A stretch of 64,000 bases of DNA from NCBI GenBank assembly GCA_902787685.1, contig CADAHH010000001.1, forward strand, positions 85,227-149,226, in the 5' to 3' direction. The position numbers and the translations under genes are program-made. The notes beneath the pieces are model-generated. The model was not told the DNA's origin and searched no databases. It worked only from the letters and a program-made list of their open reading frames with translations. Shown here piece after piece: positions 17,273-25,184 of the stretch. Within the stretch, counting starts at the first letter, position 1. Each line of letters opens with the position of its first letter. Source of the stretch: an uncultured Eubacteriales bacterium. GTDB taxonomy: Bacteria; Bacillota; Clostridia; TANB77; CAG-508.

Positions 17273-19597
17273 TTATTCTAAATGTAAAGTTTTATATGTA
17301 TCACTACCAATTGTTTCTGTTCCAGTAACTTGTGTACTATTTACTTCAGTATCTGTTATAGTTCCATAAATTGGATCAGCTACACCTTTTATAGCACCAT
17401 CATAAAAGTCTAATGTTCCTGAAGCCCATACTCCATACTGCTTACCCCTAATAGCTGGCGATGTGCTACTAATATTTGAGTCTTTAATACCTATAATTAT
17501 AGGTCCATCACCTGAAATTGCATGTTGAGTTGTTCCAATAATGGTTCCACCTGTTATTGTTATTGTTCCATTAGTTCCAACATTTTGAATTGTTGCTCTT
17601 GGTACATTTGTATTATCAGGTTTTCCAGTAGCATTAGAAGTAAAGGTTCCACCTGATATTTCAACAGTACCATTAGTATTATAAATTACTGCTCTTTGTG
17701 TCGCAGAGTAGTTTCCATCAGTAATTCTTAAAACAGCATTCTCCAAATTATTAATTGCACCAGTTGCCTGTGTCGATGATAATGTACCATTTGTAATCAA
17801 TAGAGTTCCACTATTTTCTATAACAGTTTTATTTTCTGCAACACTTAATGTATAACCATTCAAATCTAGTATAACATTTTTATTTTTAGCGACTTTAAAG
17901 CTTCCAACTGAATTTTGTAATAATGTTATAGTTGTTTGAACATTAGTAGTTGGCACATCATTTAAAGCTGCTGATAATGAATTATATCTAGTATTGCCTA
18001 TTTGTGCAAAATATAATAGTCTCCAATGTGCAAAATATTCAACATCTGCTGTAATAATTGTAGTTGCATCTATTTGATCTCCACCATCACTTAATGTAAA
18101 CCATCCAATAAATGCATATCCATCTCTAGTAGGTGTTGGTAATGTTCCTATTGGATTTCCACTTATAATACTTCTTGTTGGTTCACTTACAGTTCCACCA
18201 TTTGGATTAAATGTTACTACTTTTGCTTTTTCCCACTGAGCAAAATATTCAACATCTGCTGTAATAATTGTGGTTGCATCTATTTGATCTCCACCTTCAC
18301 TTAATGTAAACCATCCATTAAATACATATCCTTCCCTAGTTGGAGTTGGTAATGTTCCTACTGGGTCTCCACTTAAAATTCTTCTTTTTGGTTCACTAAC
18401 AGTTCCACCATTTGGATTAAATGTTACTTCCCTTACATTCGCCATATTTTGCAAATACGCTGTTTTGTATGTTTGATTATTTATTGTTTCTTGTGAATGT
18501 ACTATTTCACAATAGTTTTCTACATCAGTTATAAGTGTTGCCTCATTATTTATTGCACCAGTTTTTCCTTTTATAATTCCATCATAAAACTTAAATCTTC
18601 CATCATTATTTGAATAACTACTAATTCCATAAGTACCACTTTGTATTACTGGTGTGGTTGTACTTACATTTCCATCTTTTGAACCAATTTCTACAGCATT
18701 AGCACCTTTTTCATTCCCTACTGCATAATAACTTGTTCCAATAATTGTTCCACCTAATATTCTAGTTATAGCAATGTTAGAATTATTGTCTAAATGATGT
18801 ACTGTTGGTCTATTTGTCGACACACTACTTAAATACGCCGTTCCCGAAATCTCTAATGTTCCACCTTTATTGTAAACAGCTTGTCCTTTTAGAGTCGAAG
18901 TTCCAATTAAATTTCCTCCAGATATATAAGCCATCGCTCCTGGATAGTTATTTAATACGGCACCATCAACGCTTGAGGTTAATGTACCATTTGTTATCCT
19001 TATTGTACCATAATTTTCAAAAACTCCGTCTTTACCTGAAGTTTTTGATACTGTATAGTCTTGCAAATCAAATATAATATTCTGCAATTTTTTTATAGTT
19101 ATTTGTTCTTCGGTATCTGCAAGAAGTTTAACTGTCTTTTGTACATTATTTGGTACTGCATCTACAGCAGCTTGTAAAGTCTGATAAAAATTACCATCTA
19201 CCTCTGCAATACCTTGAGCCCATTTTGCATATAAATCTATTTGATTTCCTGTAATATAATCTGTTTCAATTATTTCTTGCTCATTTCTATAGTTTGTTCC
19301 CATTCCATCTGCCTGTGTATTCCATCCTGCAAAGTGAGAGGGCTCATTGGTGAATGTGTTTGGGATTAAATTAACCGCCTCATTATAATTCACTGTCATA
19401 CTTTCCATTGTCCCAGTTCCTCCATTATTATGGAAGTTTACTTTGTATGTACTTCTTCTTGTTTCTTTAGCATAACCAATCACATTTGCCGTAACACTTG
19501 CTTGATATCTCATAAAAGTAGGCAAAGCAGTTGCTAAAATTATAAAAAAAGAAACTAATAAAACATATTTAATTCTAATTTTATTTATTCTTTTCAA
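17273..19597 (-). CDS. Secreted protein with InlB-type (Flg_new) repeats
   Basis: A 774-residue predicted surface or secreted protein. It starts at a TTG 8 bases after AGGAG. An N-terminal membrane/signal segment (KYVLLVSFFIILATALPTF) precedes three Listeria-Bacteroides-type repeats at about residues 50-128, 390-455 and 458-525, with motifs such as VTFNPNGGTVSEP and GYVFNGWFTLSEGGDQID. Between and after these are long beta-helix-like blocks rich in G/T/N (NSGTLLITNGTLSST). I see no LPXTG anchor. The second and third repeats are almost identical, suggesting recent duplication. Confidence 0.85.
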   Translation of the reverse strand: MKRINKIRIKYVLLVSFFIILATALPTFMRYQASVTANVIGYAKETRRSTYKVNFHNNGGTGTMESMTVNYNEAVNLIPNTFTNEPSHFAGWNTQADGMGTNYRNEQEIIETDYITGNQIDLYAKWAQGIAEVDGNFYQTLQAAVDAVPNNVQKTVKLLADTEEQITIKKLQNIIFDLQDYTVSKTSGKDGVFENYGTIRITNGTLTSSVDGAVLNNYPGAMAYISGGNLIGTSTLKGQAVYNKGGTLEISGTAYLSSVSTNRPTVHHLDNNSNIAITRILGGTIIGTSYYAVGNEKGANAVEIGSKDGNVSTTTPVIQSGTYGISSYSNNDGRFKFYDGIIKGKTGAINNEATLITDVENYCEIVHSQETINNQTYKTAYLQNMANVREVTFNPNGGTVSEPKRRILSGDPVGTLPTPTREGYVFNGWFTLSEGGDQIDATTIITADVEYFAQWEKAKVVTFNPNGGTVSEPTRSIISGNPIGTLPTPTRDGYAFIGWFTLSDGGDQIDATTIITADVEYFAHWRLLYFAQIGNTRYNSLSAALNDVPTTNVQTTITLLQNSVGSFKVAKNKNVILDLNGYTLSVAENKTVIENSGTLLITNGTLSSTQATGAINNLENAVLRITDGNYSATQRAVIYNTNGTVEISGGTFTSNATGKPDNTNVPRATIQNVGTNGTITITGGTIIGTTQHAISGDGPIIIGIKDSNISSTSPAIRGKQYGVWASGTLDFYDGAIKGVADPIYGTITDTEVNSTQVTGTETIGSDTYKTLHLE

Positions 19598-19611
19598 TTC
19601 ATTTTCTCCTT

Positions 19612-20235
19612 TTATTGTTGATTTATGTATTGTTTTACTGTAATTGTAGGTGTAACTGTAAAGTCTTCATCCTTGTCTATATCTGTAGGAAATGGTATTT
19701 TGCAAAAGATCCTATATCTTCGTACTGACTCATTATTCAATGCAATTTGTGTCTCAGGCAATGGAATATTTTCTATTATAGAAACCATTTCTTCATTTAT
19801 ATTCTCCGTTTTATCTTTTTCTTCATTTTCTCCTGTATTTACAAACTTTTCATATTTTAAGATTTTTGTTCCACTAGGTAAATTAGATTCAGCTAAATCT
19901 ACTAAAATAGAGTATGAAATTGCAACTTCAGTTGTACTTGGATTTATTATTATATCAAAGTAGCATTCATCTCCAGAATCTATATTTGTTGTATTATCTT
20001 CTACATTTAATAGCCTTATATTATTATTTAAATTGCTTGTTGCATTAGTTATTTCGGTACCATTAATTTCTATATGCCATTTTGCGACTGAAATTACTCC
20101 GTTATTTATCGTTGTATATGTATATCTAGCATATGTATGAGAAACTGTAATAAGAATAAAAAACAATATTATTAACTTAAAATATGGTTTTATACTTTTT
20201 CTGCTATTAATTGAATAATGTTCTTTAAGAGTCAT
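19612..20235 (-). CDS. TasA-like SipW-dependent secreted protein
   Basis: A 207-residue protein. Its signal segment YFKLIILFFILITVSHTYARYTYT ends in the ARY box typical of SipW substrates. AKWHIEINGTEITNATS follows, and the family's characteristic AKW lies about 15 residues after the cleavage region. The mature part is a predicted beta sandwich with the C-terminal FTVTPTITVKQYINQQ ending shared by the two other small proteins of the cluster. It is first gene of the promoter-led unit that also holds the InlB-repeat protein and sipW. Confidence 0.8.
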   Translation of the reverse strand: MTLKEHYSINSRKSIKPYFKLIILFFILITVSHTYARYTYTTINNGVISVAKWHIEINGTEITNATSNLNNNIRLLNVEDNTTNIDSGDECYFDIIINPSTTEVAISYSILVDLAESNLPSGTKILKYEKFVNTGENEEKDKTENINEEMVSIIENIPLPETQIALNNESVRRYRIFCKIPFPTDIDKDEDFTVTPTITVKQYINQQ

Positions 20236-20336
20236 TACTATTTCTCCTTTCTCTATTTTTTATTTTGAACTACAACTTTTTAAAAGTTTTGTAATTTGCT
20301 TGTAAAAGATATAATACCTACTATTATACAAATGAT

Positions 20337-20365
20337 ATTGTATCATACTACAAAATCTTTTTCAA
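20337..20365 (-). promoter_or_regulatory. Promoter of the TasA-like/InlB-repeat/sipW unit
   Basis: TTGAAA (20360-20365) and TACAAT (20337-20342) lie 17 bases apart on the minus strand, about 100 bases before the first gene. A shared upstream box lies at 20406-20455. Confidence 0.7.
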
Positions 20366-20405
20366 TGCTGTAAAAAACCGACTTTCTTTGTTTTTTAGTT
20401 GCTTC

Positions 20406-20455
20406 AAGGATTTTCAATAATTTTATATTTATATTACATTTATATTACATTTTTG
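20406..20455 (-). promoter_or_regulatory. Putative activator box with 11-bp direct repeats
   Basis: On the minus strand TGTAATATAAA occurs twice in tandem at 11-base spacing, followed about 20 bases later by GAAAATCCTT. The same arrangement, less regular, lies at 22544-22600 upstream of the other signal-peptidase gene. One-helical-turn direct repeats upstream of a promoter suggest a response-regulator site. The binding factor is unknown. Confidence 0.5.
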
Positions 20456-20485
20456 TTACGGAATTATTAGTCTTTTATTTCTAAC

Positions 20486-20535
20486 ATAAAAAATCACCAT
20501 CCTAAGCTCTAATAAAAAACTTAAAATAGTGATTT
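20486..20535 (-). terminator. Terminator after the 20537-21040 gene
   Basis: AAATCAC and GTGATTT form the base of a long hairpin immediately after the stop codon. On the minus strand it is followed by a run of T. Confidence 0.7.
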
Positions 20536-20536
20536 A

Positions 20537-21040
20537 TTAAATGTGTTGTAATACCTTTATTTTTATAGGAATTTCAATTGAATCAGTATTGATTCCTAAT
20601 TCTGTATCTTCTAGATCATTTCCATCCCATATAAGTTCTAATAACACTTTTTGTATTTTTCCTGCTTTTACTTTTTTCTTATTTTTAGAAGATAAATATT
20701 CATCATCAAATTTTACATTAAGTGAAAATATATCATTCAGTTTGGAATTATCAAACTCTATTTCTATATCTACAAAACCATTTATTTTTTGAAGATCAAT
20801 ATCTATTTCAGCAGTTGCTTTCATTCCAGGTGCTATTTTTCCAAGTACTACATCATTATTTCTTTTTACTTCAAATTTTATCATGTGTGTATCATTAATA
20901 TCTTTTGCACCATTGGTAATTGTCACATTCCATTTATTCATTATCACATTATTTTTTGCATATACATAGTTTAATGTTGTAAGAGAGATAATCATAAAAA
21001 TAAATGCTGTAACAAATAATCTTGTTTTTCTTCTTCGCAT
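20537..21040 (-). CDS. TasA-like small secreted protein
   Basis: About 167 residues from the ATG at 21040, which follows AGAGGTG. A signal segment TRLFVTAFIFMIISLTTLNYVYA precedes MNKWNVTITNGAKDI. The mature part contains VVLGKIAPGMKATAEIDIDL, closely parallel to VVPGKIAPAVTAKAEVELDL of the neighbouring 21167-21772 protein, so the two are paralogues. It ends IEIPIKIKVLQHI. It has its own promoter and terminator. Probably a fibre or matrix component; function is inferred only from the family. Confidence 0.78.
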   Translation of the reverse strand: MRRRKTRLFVTAFIFMIISLTTLNYVYAKNNVIMNKWNVTITNGAKDINDTHMIKFEVKRNNDVVLGKIAPGMKATAEIDIDLQKINGFVDIEIEFDNSKLNDIFSLNVKFDDEYLSSKNKKKVKAGKIQKVLLELIWDGNDLEDTELGINTDSIEIPIKIKVLQHI

Positions 21041-21070
21041 TTGATACACCTCTATAAAAAATACATAAAT

Positions 21071-21099
21071 ATTATATTATATTATGTCAACATTGTCAA
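21071..21099 (-). promoter_or_regulatory. Consensus promoter of the 20537-21040 gene
   Basis: TTGACA (21094-21099) and TATAAT (21071-21076) are perfect boxes 17 bases apart on the minus strand, about 30 bases before the start codon. Confidence 0.85.
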
Positions 21100-21117
21100 T
21101 AAAATATGCAAAAAAAT

Positions 21118-21149
21118 AAGACACTACCTTAAAATTAAGCTAGTGTCTT
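21118..21149 (-). terminator. Terminator after the 21167-21772 gene
   Basis: AAGACACTA (21118-21126) and TAGTGTCTT (21141-21149) are perfect arms, followed on the minus strand by ATTTTTTTGC. Confidence 0.88.
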
Positions 21150-21166
21150 ATAAGAATAAAATTAGT

Positions 21167-21772
21167 CTATGTGTTTATATGTTGTTGAACTGTCAATGTT
21201 ACAGGGATTGTTATAGTTCTTGATCCATCTGCAAGCATTCCAGTTGCTGTATCATCAGCATTATTTTCATTATCATTTGTCCATGTTAATGTTAATGTAA
21301 CTTTTTTCTTTCCATTATCTGATGTAAAAGCACTATTACCAACTAGTGGTATATAGTTTGACTCTCCTATTTCTCCACCTTCTACTGCTGATGTTAATTT
21401 GATTTTGTCAGCACTTGGAAGTGTTGATGGTGTATATTCACCAATAGTAGGTGTAAAGTCAACTGAAACTTCTGTACCTGTTAAATCTAATTCAACTTCA
21501 GCTTTAGCTGTAACAGCTGGGGCAATTTTTCCAGGAACAACTTCAGTATTTGATTGTACTGTAAATGTAATATCTTGAGTTGTAGAATTCAATGTTGTTC
21601 CATTGTCTGCTGTCATTACAACTGCCCATTTTGCTATATCTACTTTTCCATTTGCTTTTCCTTCTGTTGAGTATCTAGCATATGTACTACTTATTAGGTA
21701 AGCAACTAATAAAAGTGCTATAACAACAAAAATCGCTCTTTTAGTTCTTGTCCTTCTTTCATTTTTTTCCAT
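21167..21772 (-). CDS. TasA-like SipW-dependent secreted protein
   Basis: About 201 residues from MEKNERRTRTKRAIF (21772, after GGGAGGG). A membrane/signal segment AIFVVIALLLVAYLISSTYARYSTEG carries the ARY box, then DIAKWAVVMTADNG. The mature domain is Thr/Val-rich beta structure with VVPGKIAPAVTAKAEVELDL near the middle and TITIPVTLTVQQHIN at the end. It directly follows the serine-less signal-peptidase-like gene and is closed by a strong terminator. This matches TasA/CalY-type matrix proteins in organisation; assembly into fibres is inference. Confidence 0.82.
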   Translation of the reverse strand: MEKNERRTRTKRAIFVVIALLLVAYLISSTYARYSTEGKANGKVDIAKWAVVMTADNGTTLNSTTQDITFTVQSNTEVVPGKIAPAVTAKAEVELDLTGTEVSVDFTPTIGEYTPSTLPSADKIKLTSAVEGGEIGESNYIPLVGNSAFTSDNGKKKVTLTLTWTNDNENNADDTATGMLADGSRTITIPVTLTVQQHINT

Positions 21773-21847
21773 TGTTTTCCCTCCCTTCATTTGTGATATT
21801 TTTGTATTTTAAACTGTATAATTAGTTATTTTCTAATTATAACAATC

Positions 21848-22420
21848 TTAATAACTATTTTCAGTTGCTTTTTTCATATCTCTTTTGTCCAATCTTCCTG
21901 CTATATAGTAAGCAACTATTCCAATTAGTAAAACAATTCCTATTAAAATCAAAATTATATAAGGTTCTTGAATTTTATATAATATTATACCTATATTAGG
22001 AATTCTGTGAATAATTAATCCTTCAACTTGATTTTCTTTTACATATTTTGTATCCCCAACCTCATTTACGCTATTTTGCATTTCAAATTGTCTTCCAATA
22101 TCATCTTCTGTAATTTTTACAATCCTATGTATTGTTACTTTATTAGTATTATTCCTAAATGCTATTAGATTGCTTTTTTTAAGATTTTCTGGGGCTATAT
22201 TGTGTGTAAAAATTAAATCTCCATATTCAATCGTTTGATCCATATCTCCGTCTAAAACAACAAACATTTTGTATCCTAAAATATCTGGTATTTTATCTGG
22301 TTCTGTTAATCGTTGCCAAATTATTGTTATACATATCAAAATTAAAGGTATAATAATTACATAAAATATTATATCTTCTAATAATGTTGTCTGTTTAATT
22401 TTTTCAGTGATTTTTTTCAT
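21848..22420 (-). CDS. Signal peptidase-like protein lacking the catalytic serine
   Basis: A 190-residue SipW relative with a membrane helix at about 15-37 and another near 150-172. Where active enzymes read SGSMEP, this one reads VVLDGDMDQTIEYGDLI, so the nucleophile is Asp. The histidine box VTIHRIVKI is kept. Known signal peptidases need that serine, so peptidase activity is doubtful. It may be a substrate-holding or regulatory paralogue. It heads the unit with the TasA-like protein at 21167-21772. Confidence 0.75.
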   Translation of the reverse strand: MKKITEKIKQTTLLEDIIFYVIIIPLILICITIIWQRLTEPDKIPDILGYKMFVVLDGDMDQTIEYGDLIFTHNIAPENLKKSNLIAFRNNTNKVTIHRIVKITEDDIGRQFEMQNSVNEVGDTKYVKENQVEGLIIHRIPNIGIILYKIQEPYIILILIGIVLLIGIVAYYIAGRLDKRDMKKATENSY

Positions 22421-23023
22421 TTTCCATTATCTTTTCCTTTTTCCTATTAAAAGTTGCTTTGATTATTTTTATTTTATTATATTTCGACTTTTTTTGCAAC
22501 ACTTCACAAAATCTGTAATATATATATATATATCTACAGCTGTAAGGATTTTCGAGTTTTATTACAAAAATATTATTTTTATATTACATTTTTATTACAT
22601 CAATTAATGCTCAGCTATTATATAGATATTTATTCTTACTTAAATCTCTAATTTACATTTTTTCATTATCTTTCCATTTCTAAATCTTTTTCTCTTTCTT
22701 CTCTTTTTATTTGTTCCTCGCCATCTAAACAAGTTCTAGTTTCTCTTTCAAAATCTCTAATTATCATCTATTTCTGGAACATCTGGTAATTCTAATTTCA
22801 TTATATACGATTTCTTCGGCTTGTCCTTTAATCGCATTCATTGTACCAACCCAGTATAATTTATTTTTAAGTTCAAAAAAAGATGAACTTTTAAATTCAT
22901 CTTCTAAATATTTGAAAATTTATGATTTTGACTAAATTGTTTGTAGGAGTTTTGCTGATTTTTTTCATTTCCATAGTATCAAATATAAAAAATCTTTACA
23001 AGTGCTTTTTCAAAAATAATACT
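22421..23023. other. Non-coding gap with regulatory box and decayed coding remnant
   Basis: Holds a -10-like TATAAT before the 22420 start, a (TA)n run at about 22518-22534 and the second copy of the shared box at 22544-22600. From about 22700 to 22990 the minus strand carries out-of-frame coding-like fragments (for example FFELKNKLYWVGTMNAIKGQ, then LPDVPEIDDN before a stop) that look like an eroded gene. Short arms AGTTCAAAAAAAGATGAACT near 22870 may end transcription of proS. Confidence 0.45.
22544..22600 (-). promoter_or_regulatory. Second copy of the putative activator box
   Basis: The minus strand shows TGTAATAAAAATGTAATATA, a third GTAATA, then GAAAATCCTT, as at 20406-20455. It lies upstream of the signal-peptidase-like gene, whose -10 (TATAAT near 22470) has no good -35, which fits activator dependence. 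Confidence 0.45.
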
Positions 23024-24460
23024 TTAATACTGTCTTCCCCAAATCACATATTTATCTGCTGGTTTTCCACAGCATACACACTTATCATCAATCTTTTCTT
23101 GCACAAATGGCATACATCTTGATTTTGCAGCTGTTAGTTCTTTTATTTTTGCTTCACATTCTGAATTTCCACACCACATTGCTTTTATAAAACCTTGGTT
23201 AGAATTCATTTTTTCTACAAAATCATCTAATGTATGAGCCTCTGTTGTTTTTTCTTCCATTCTTTTTTTACACATTTCAAACATATTATTTTGAATTTCT
23301 TCTAAAAGATTTTCTATTGTTTCTTCAAGATTTTCAAGTTTTACAGTTGTTTTTTCTGAAGTATCACGTCTAACTAAAACACATTCCCCATTTTCTATAT
23401 CTCTTGGTCCCATTTCTAATCTCAATGGAATTCCTCTCATTTCACAGTCATTAAATTTAACTCCTGGAGATACTTGTTTTCTGAAGTCTTTTTCTACTCT
23501 AAATTTTGTTTTTAATCTTTCATAAATCTCAGATACTTTTTCTTCTACACCTTCTTTGTGTTGTGCTATTGGAATAATTTCAACTTGAATTGGAGCTACT
23601 CTTGGTGGTAATTTTAGTCCTCTGTTATCTCCATGTGCCATAATTATTGCTCCAATTAATCTTGTAGAAATTCCCCAAGATGTTTGATATGCATATTCTA
23701 GTTTTCCATCTCTATTTTGAAATTTTACATCAAATGGCTTTGTAAAGTTTTGCCCAAAATAATGAGAAGTTCCTGATTGTAAAGCTTTTCCGTCATAAGT
23801 CATAGCTTCTATTGTATATGTTTCATCAGCTCCAGCAAATTTTTCTGTTTCTGTTTTTAAGCCTGTAATTACAGGTATTGCAAGTAACTTTTCTGCAACA
23901 TCTACATATATATTTAACATTTGAAGTGTTCTTTCTCTTGCTTCGTTTTCTGTTTCATGAATAGTATGGCCTTCTTGCCATAAAAATTCTCTTGAACGTA
24001 AAAATGGTCTTGTTTCTTTTTCCCATCTTAAAACATTACACCATTGATTATATACAAAAGGTAAATCCCTCCATGAACTTAGCCATTTTGCATACATAGT
24101 TGTAATTATTGTTTCAGAAGTAGGTCTAATACATAGTTTTTCTTCTAGCTTTTCTCCTCCAGCTTCTGTAACCCAAGCAACTTCTGGGGCAAAACCTTCA
24201 ACATGATCTTTTTCTTTTTCTAAAAGACTCTCTGGAATAAGAACTGGAAAATATGTATTTTGTACTCCTGTTTCTTTAAATTTCTTATCTGTATAATTTT
24301 GAATATTTTCCCAAATAGCATAACCATAAGGTCTAATTGCAATACATCCTTTAGTATCCGTATAATCTGCAAGTTGAGCTTTTCTTACTATATCTGTATA
24401 CCATTGCGCAAAATCTTCATCTATATTTGTTATTTCTTTTACGAAATTATTGTCTGACAT
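23024..24460 (-). CDS. proS: Prolyl-tRNA synthetase (archaeal/eukaryotic type)
   Basis: Charges tRNA-Pro in the cytosol. The start at MSDNNFVKEITNIDEDF (24460) follows AAAGGAGA; the open frame extends to 24583 into a repeat. The 478 residues match the short ProRS class without the bacterial editing insert. They carry CIRPTSETIITTMYAKWL (motif 2 area), SWRDLPFVYNQWCNVLRWE, and a C-terminal zinc-type domain with CGNSECEAKIKEL, CVCCGKPADKYVIWGRQY and the typical terminal Tyr. No T-box leader is visible; the upstream gap holds an R4 repeat. Confidence 0.96.
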   Translation of the reverse strand: MSDNNFVKEITNIDEDFAQWYTDIVRKAQLADYTDTKGCIAIRPYGYAIWENIQNYTDKKFKETGVQNTYFPVLIPESLLEKEKDHVEGFAPEVAWVTEAGGEKLEEKLCIRPTSETIITTMYAKWLSSWRDLPFVYNQWCNVLRWEKETRPFLRSREFLWQEGHTIHETENEARERTLQMLNIYVDVAEKLLAIPVITGLKTETEKFAGADETYTIEAMTYDGKALQSGTSHYFGQNFTKPFDVKFQNRDGKLEYAYQTSWGISTRLIGAIIMAHGDNRGLKLPPRVAPIQVEIIPIAQHKEGVEEKVSEIYERLKTKFRVEKDFRKQVSPGVKFNDCEMRGIPLRLEMGPRDIENGECVLVRRDTSEKTTVKLENLEETIENLLEEIQNNMFEMCKKRMEEKTTEAHTLDDFVEKMNSNQGFIKAMWCGNSECEAKIKELTAAKSRCMPFVQEKIDDKCVCCGKPADKYVIWGRQY

Positions 24461-24513
24461 CTTTATTCTCCTTTTATCATTTTTATTTAGAATCGATAAT
24501 TGTTGAGCTTTGT

Positions 24514-24583
24514 CAATTATATGATGTGAGAGGTGGGAGGTGCGAAGTGAGACTATCCACATCTCACCTCTCACTTCACACAT
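24514..24583. repeat. Palindromic repeat family R4, copy 3
   Basis: GTGAGAGGTGGGAGGTGCGA is followed by the inverse CACATCTCACCTCTCACTTC, between scpB and proS. It is the largest of the three R4 copies. Confidence 0.75.
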
Positions 24584-24590
24584 CTATCCT

Positions 24591-25157
24591 CTAATTTTCT
24601 CCTTCATCTATCAATTCATCTATGACTATCTGTTTATTCGAATCCAACTTATACTTCGGTAGTTCTGGTAAATCCTTTAGAGATGAATACCCAAACATTT
24701 TTAAAAATTCAGGAGTAGTTTTAAATCCCATTGGTTTACCAGGTAAATCAAGTTTACCCGCTTCTTCTATTAAACCATATTCTAATAATTTGTACATAGT
24801 TCCATCAACATTAACCCCACGTATTGCTTCAATCTCAGATTTTGATACTCTAGGATTATATGCAATAATAGAAAGCGTTTCTAAAGCAGCATTTGAAAGT
24901 TTTGGCTTGCTTCTTTTATCTATTATTTTATAAATAGAATCATAATATTCTTTTCTACTTGCCATTTGATATGTATCATCTGCTTTAATTATTTCTATGC
25001 CTCTGCTATTATCTTTATATTCTAAATTCATTTGGTTTATTATTTCTTCTATTTCAGGTTTAGATTTTTCTAAAATAAGTTGCAAATCTTTTATTTCAAC
25101 TGGATTTCCAGCTGAAAATAAAATTGCTTCTATTGTTCCTTTGGTAATTGTTTCCAT
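24591..25157 (-). CDS. scpB: Segregation and condensation protein B
   Basis: Winged-helix partner of ScpA in the SMC condensin. The 188 residues are the usual size, with ETITKGTIEAILFSAGNPVEI at the start and LSNAALETLSIIAYNPRVSKSEIEAIRGVNVDG (about 92-124, quoted in two overlapping motifs of the family), then GLIEEAGKLDLPGKPMGFKT. scpA lies 12 kb away rather than adjacent, which is less common. Confidence 0.95.
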   Translation of the reverse strand: METITKGTIEAILFSAGNPVEIKDLQLILEKSKPEIEEIINQMNLEYKDNSRGIEIIKADDTYQMASRKEYYDSIYKIIDKRSKPKLSNAALETLSIIAYNPRVSKSEIEAIRGVNVDGTMYKLLEYGLIEEAGKLDLPGKPMGFKTTPEFLKMFGYSSLKDLPELPKYKLDSNKQIVIDELIDEGEN

Positions 25158-25184
25158 AAATTTCCTTTCTGTTTATTAATATAG

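Noticed and set aside
22518-22534. (TA)n run as a phase-variable switch
   Set aside because: It is only about eight units, lies well upstream of the weak -10 and outside any -35/-10 spacer, so there is no direct sign it controls expression.
5854-24583. R4 repeats (GTGAGAGGTG type) as a CRISPR array
   Set aside because: Copies are far apart, palindromic and not separated by regular spacers; no cas gene is visible.
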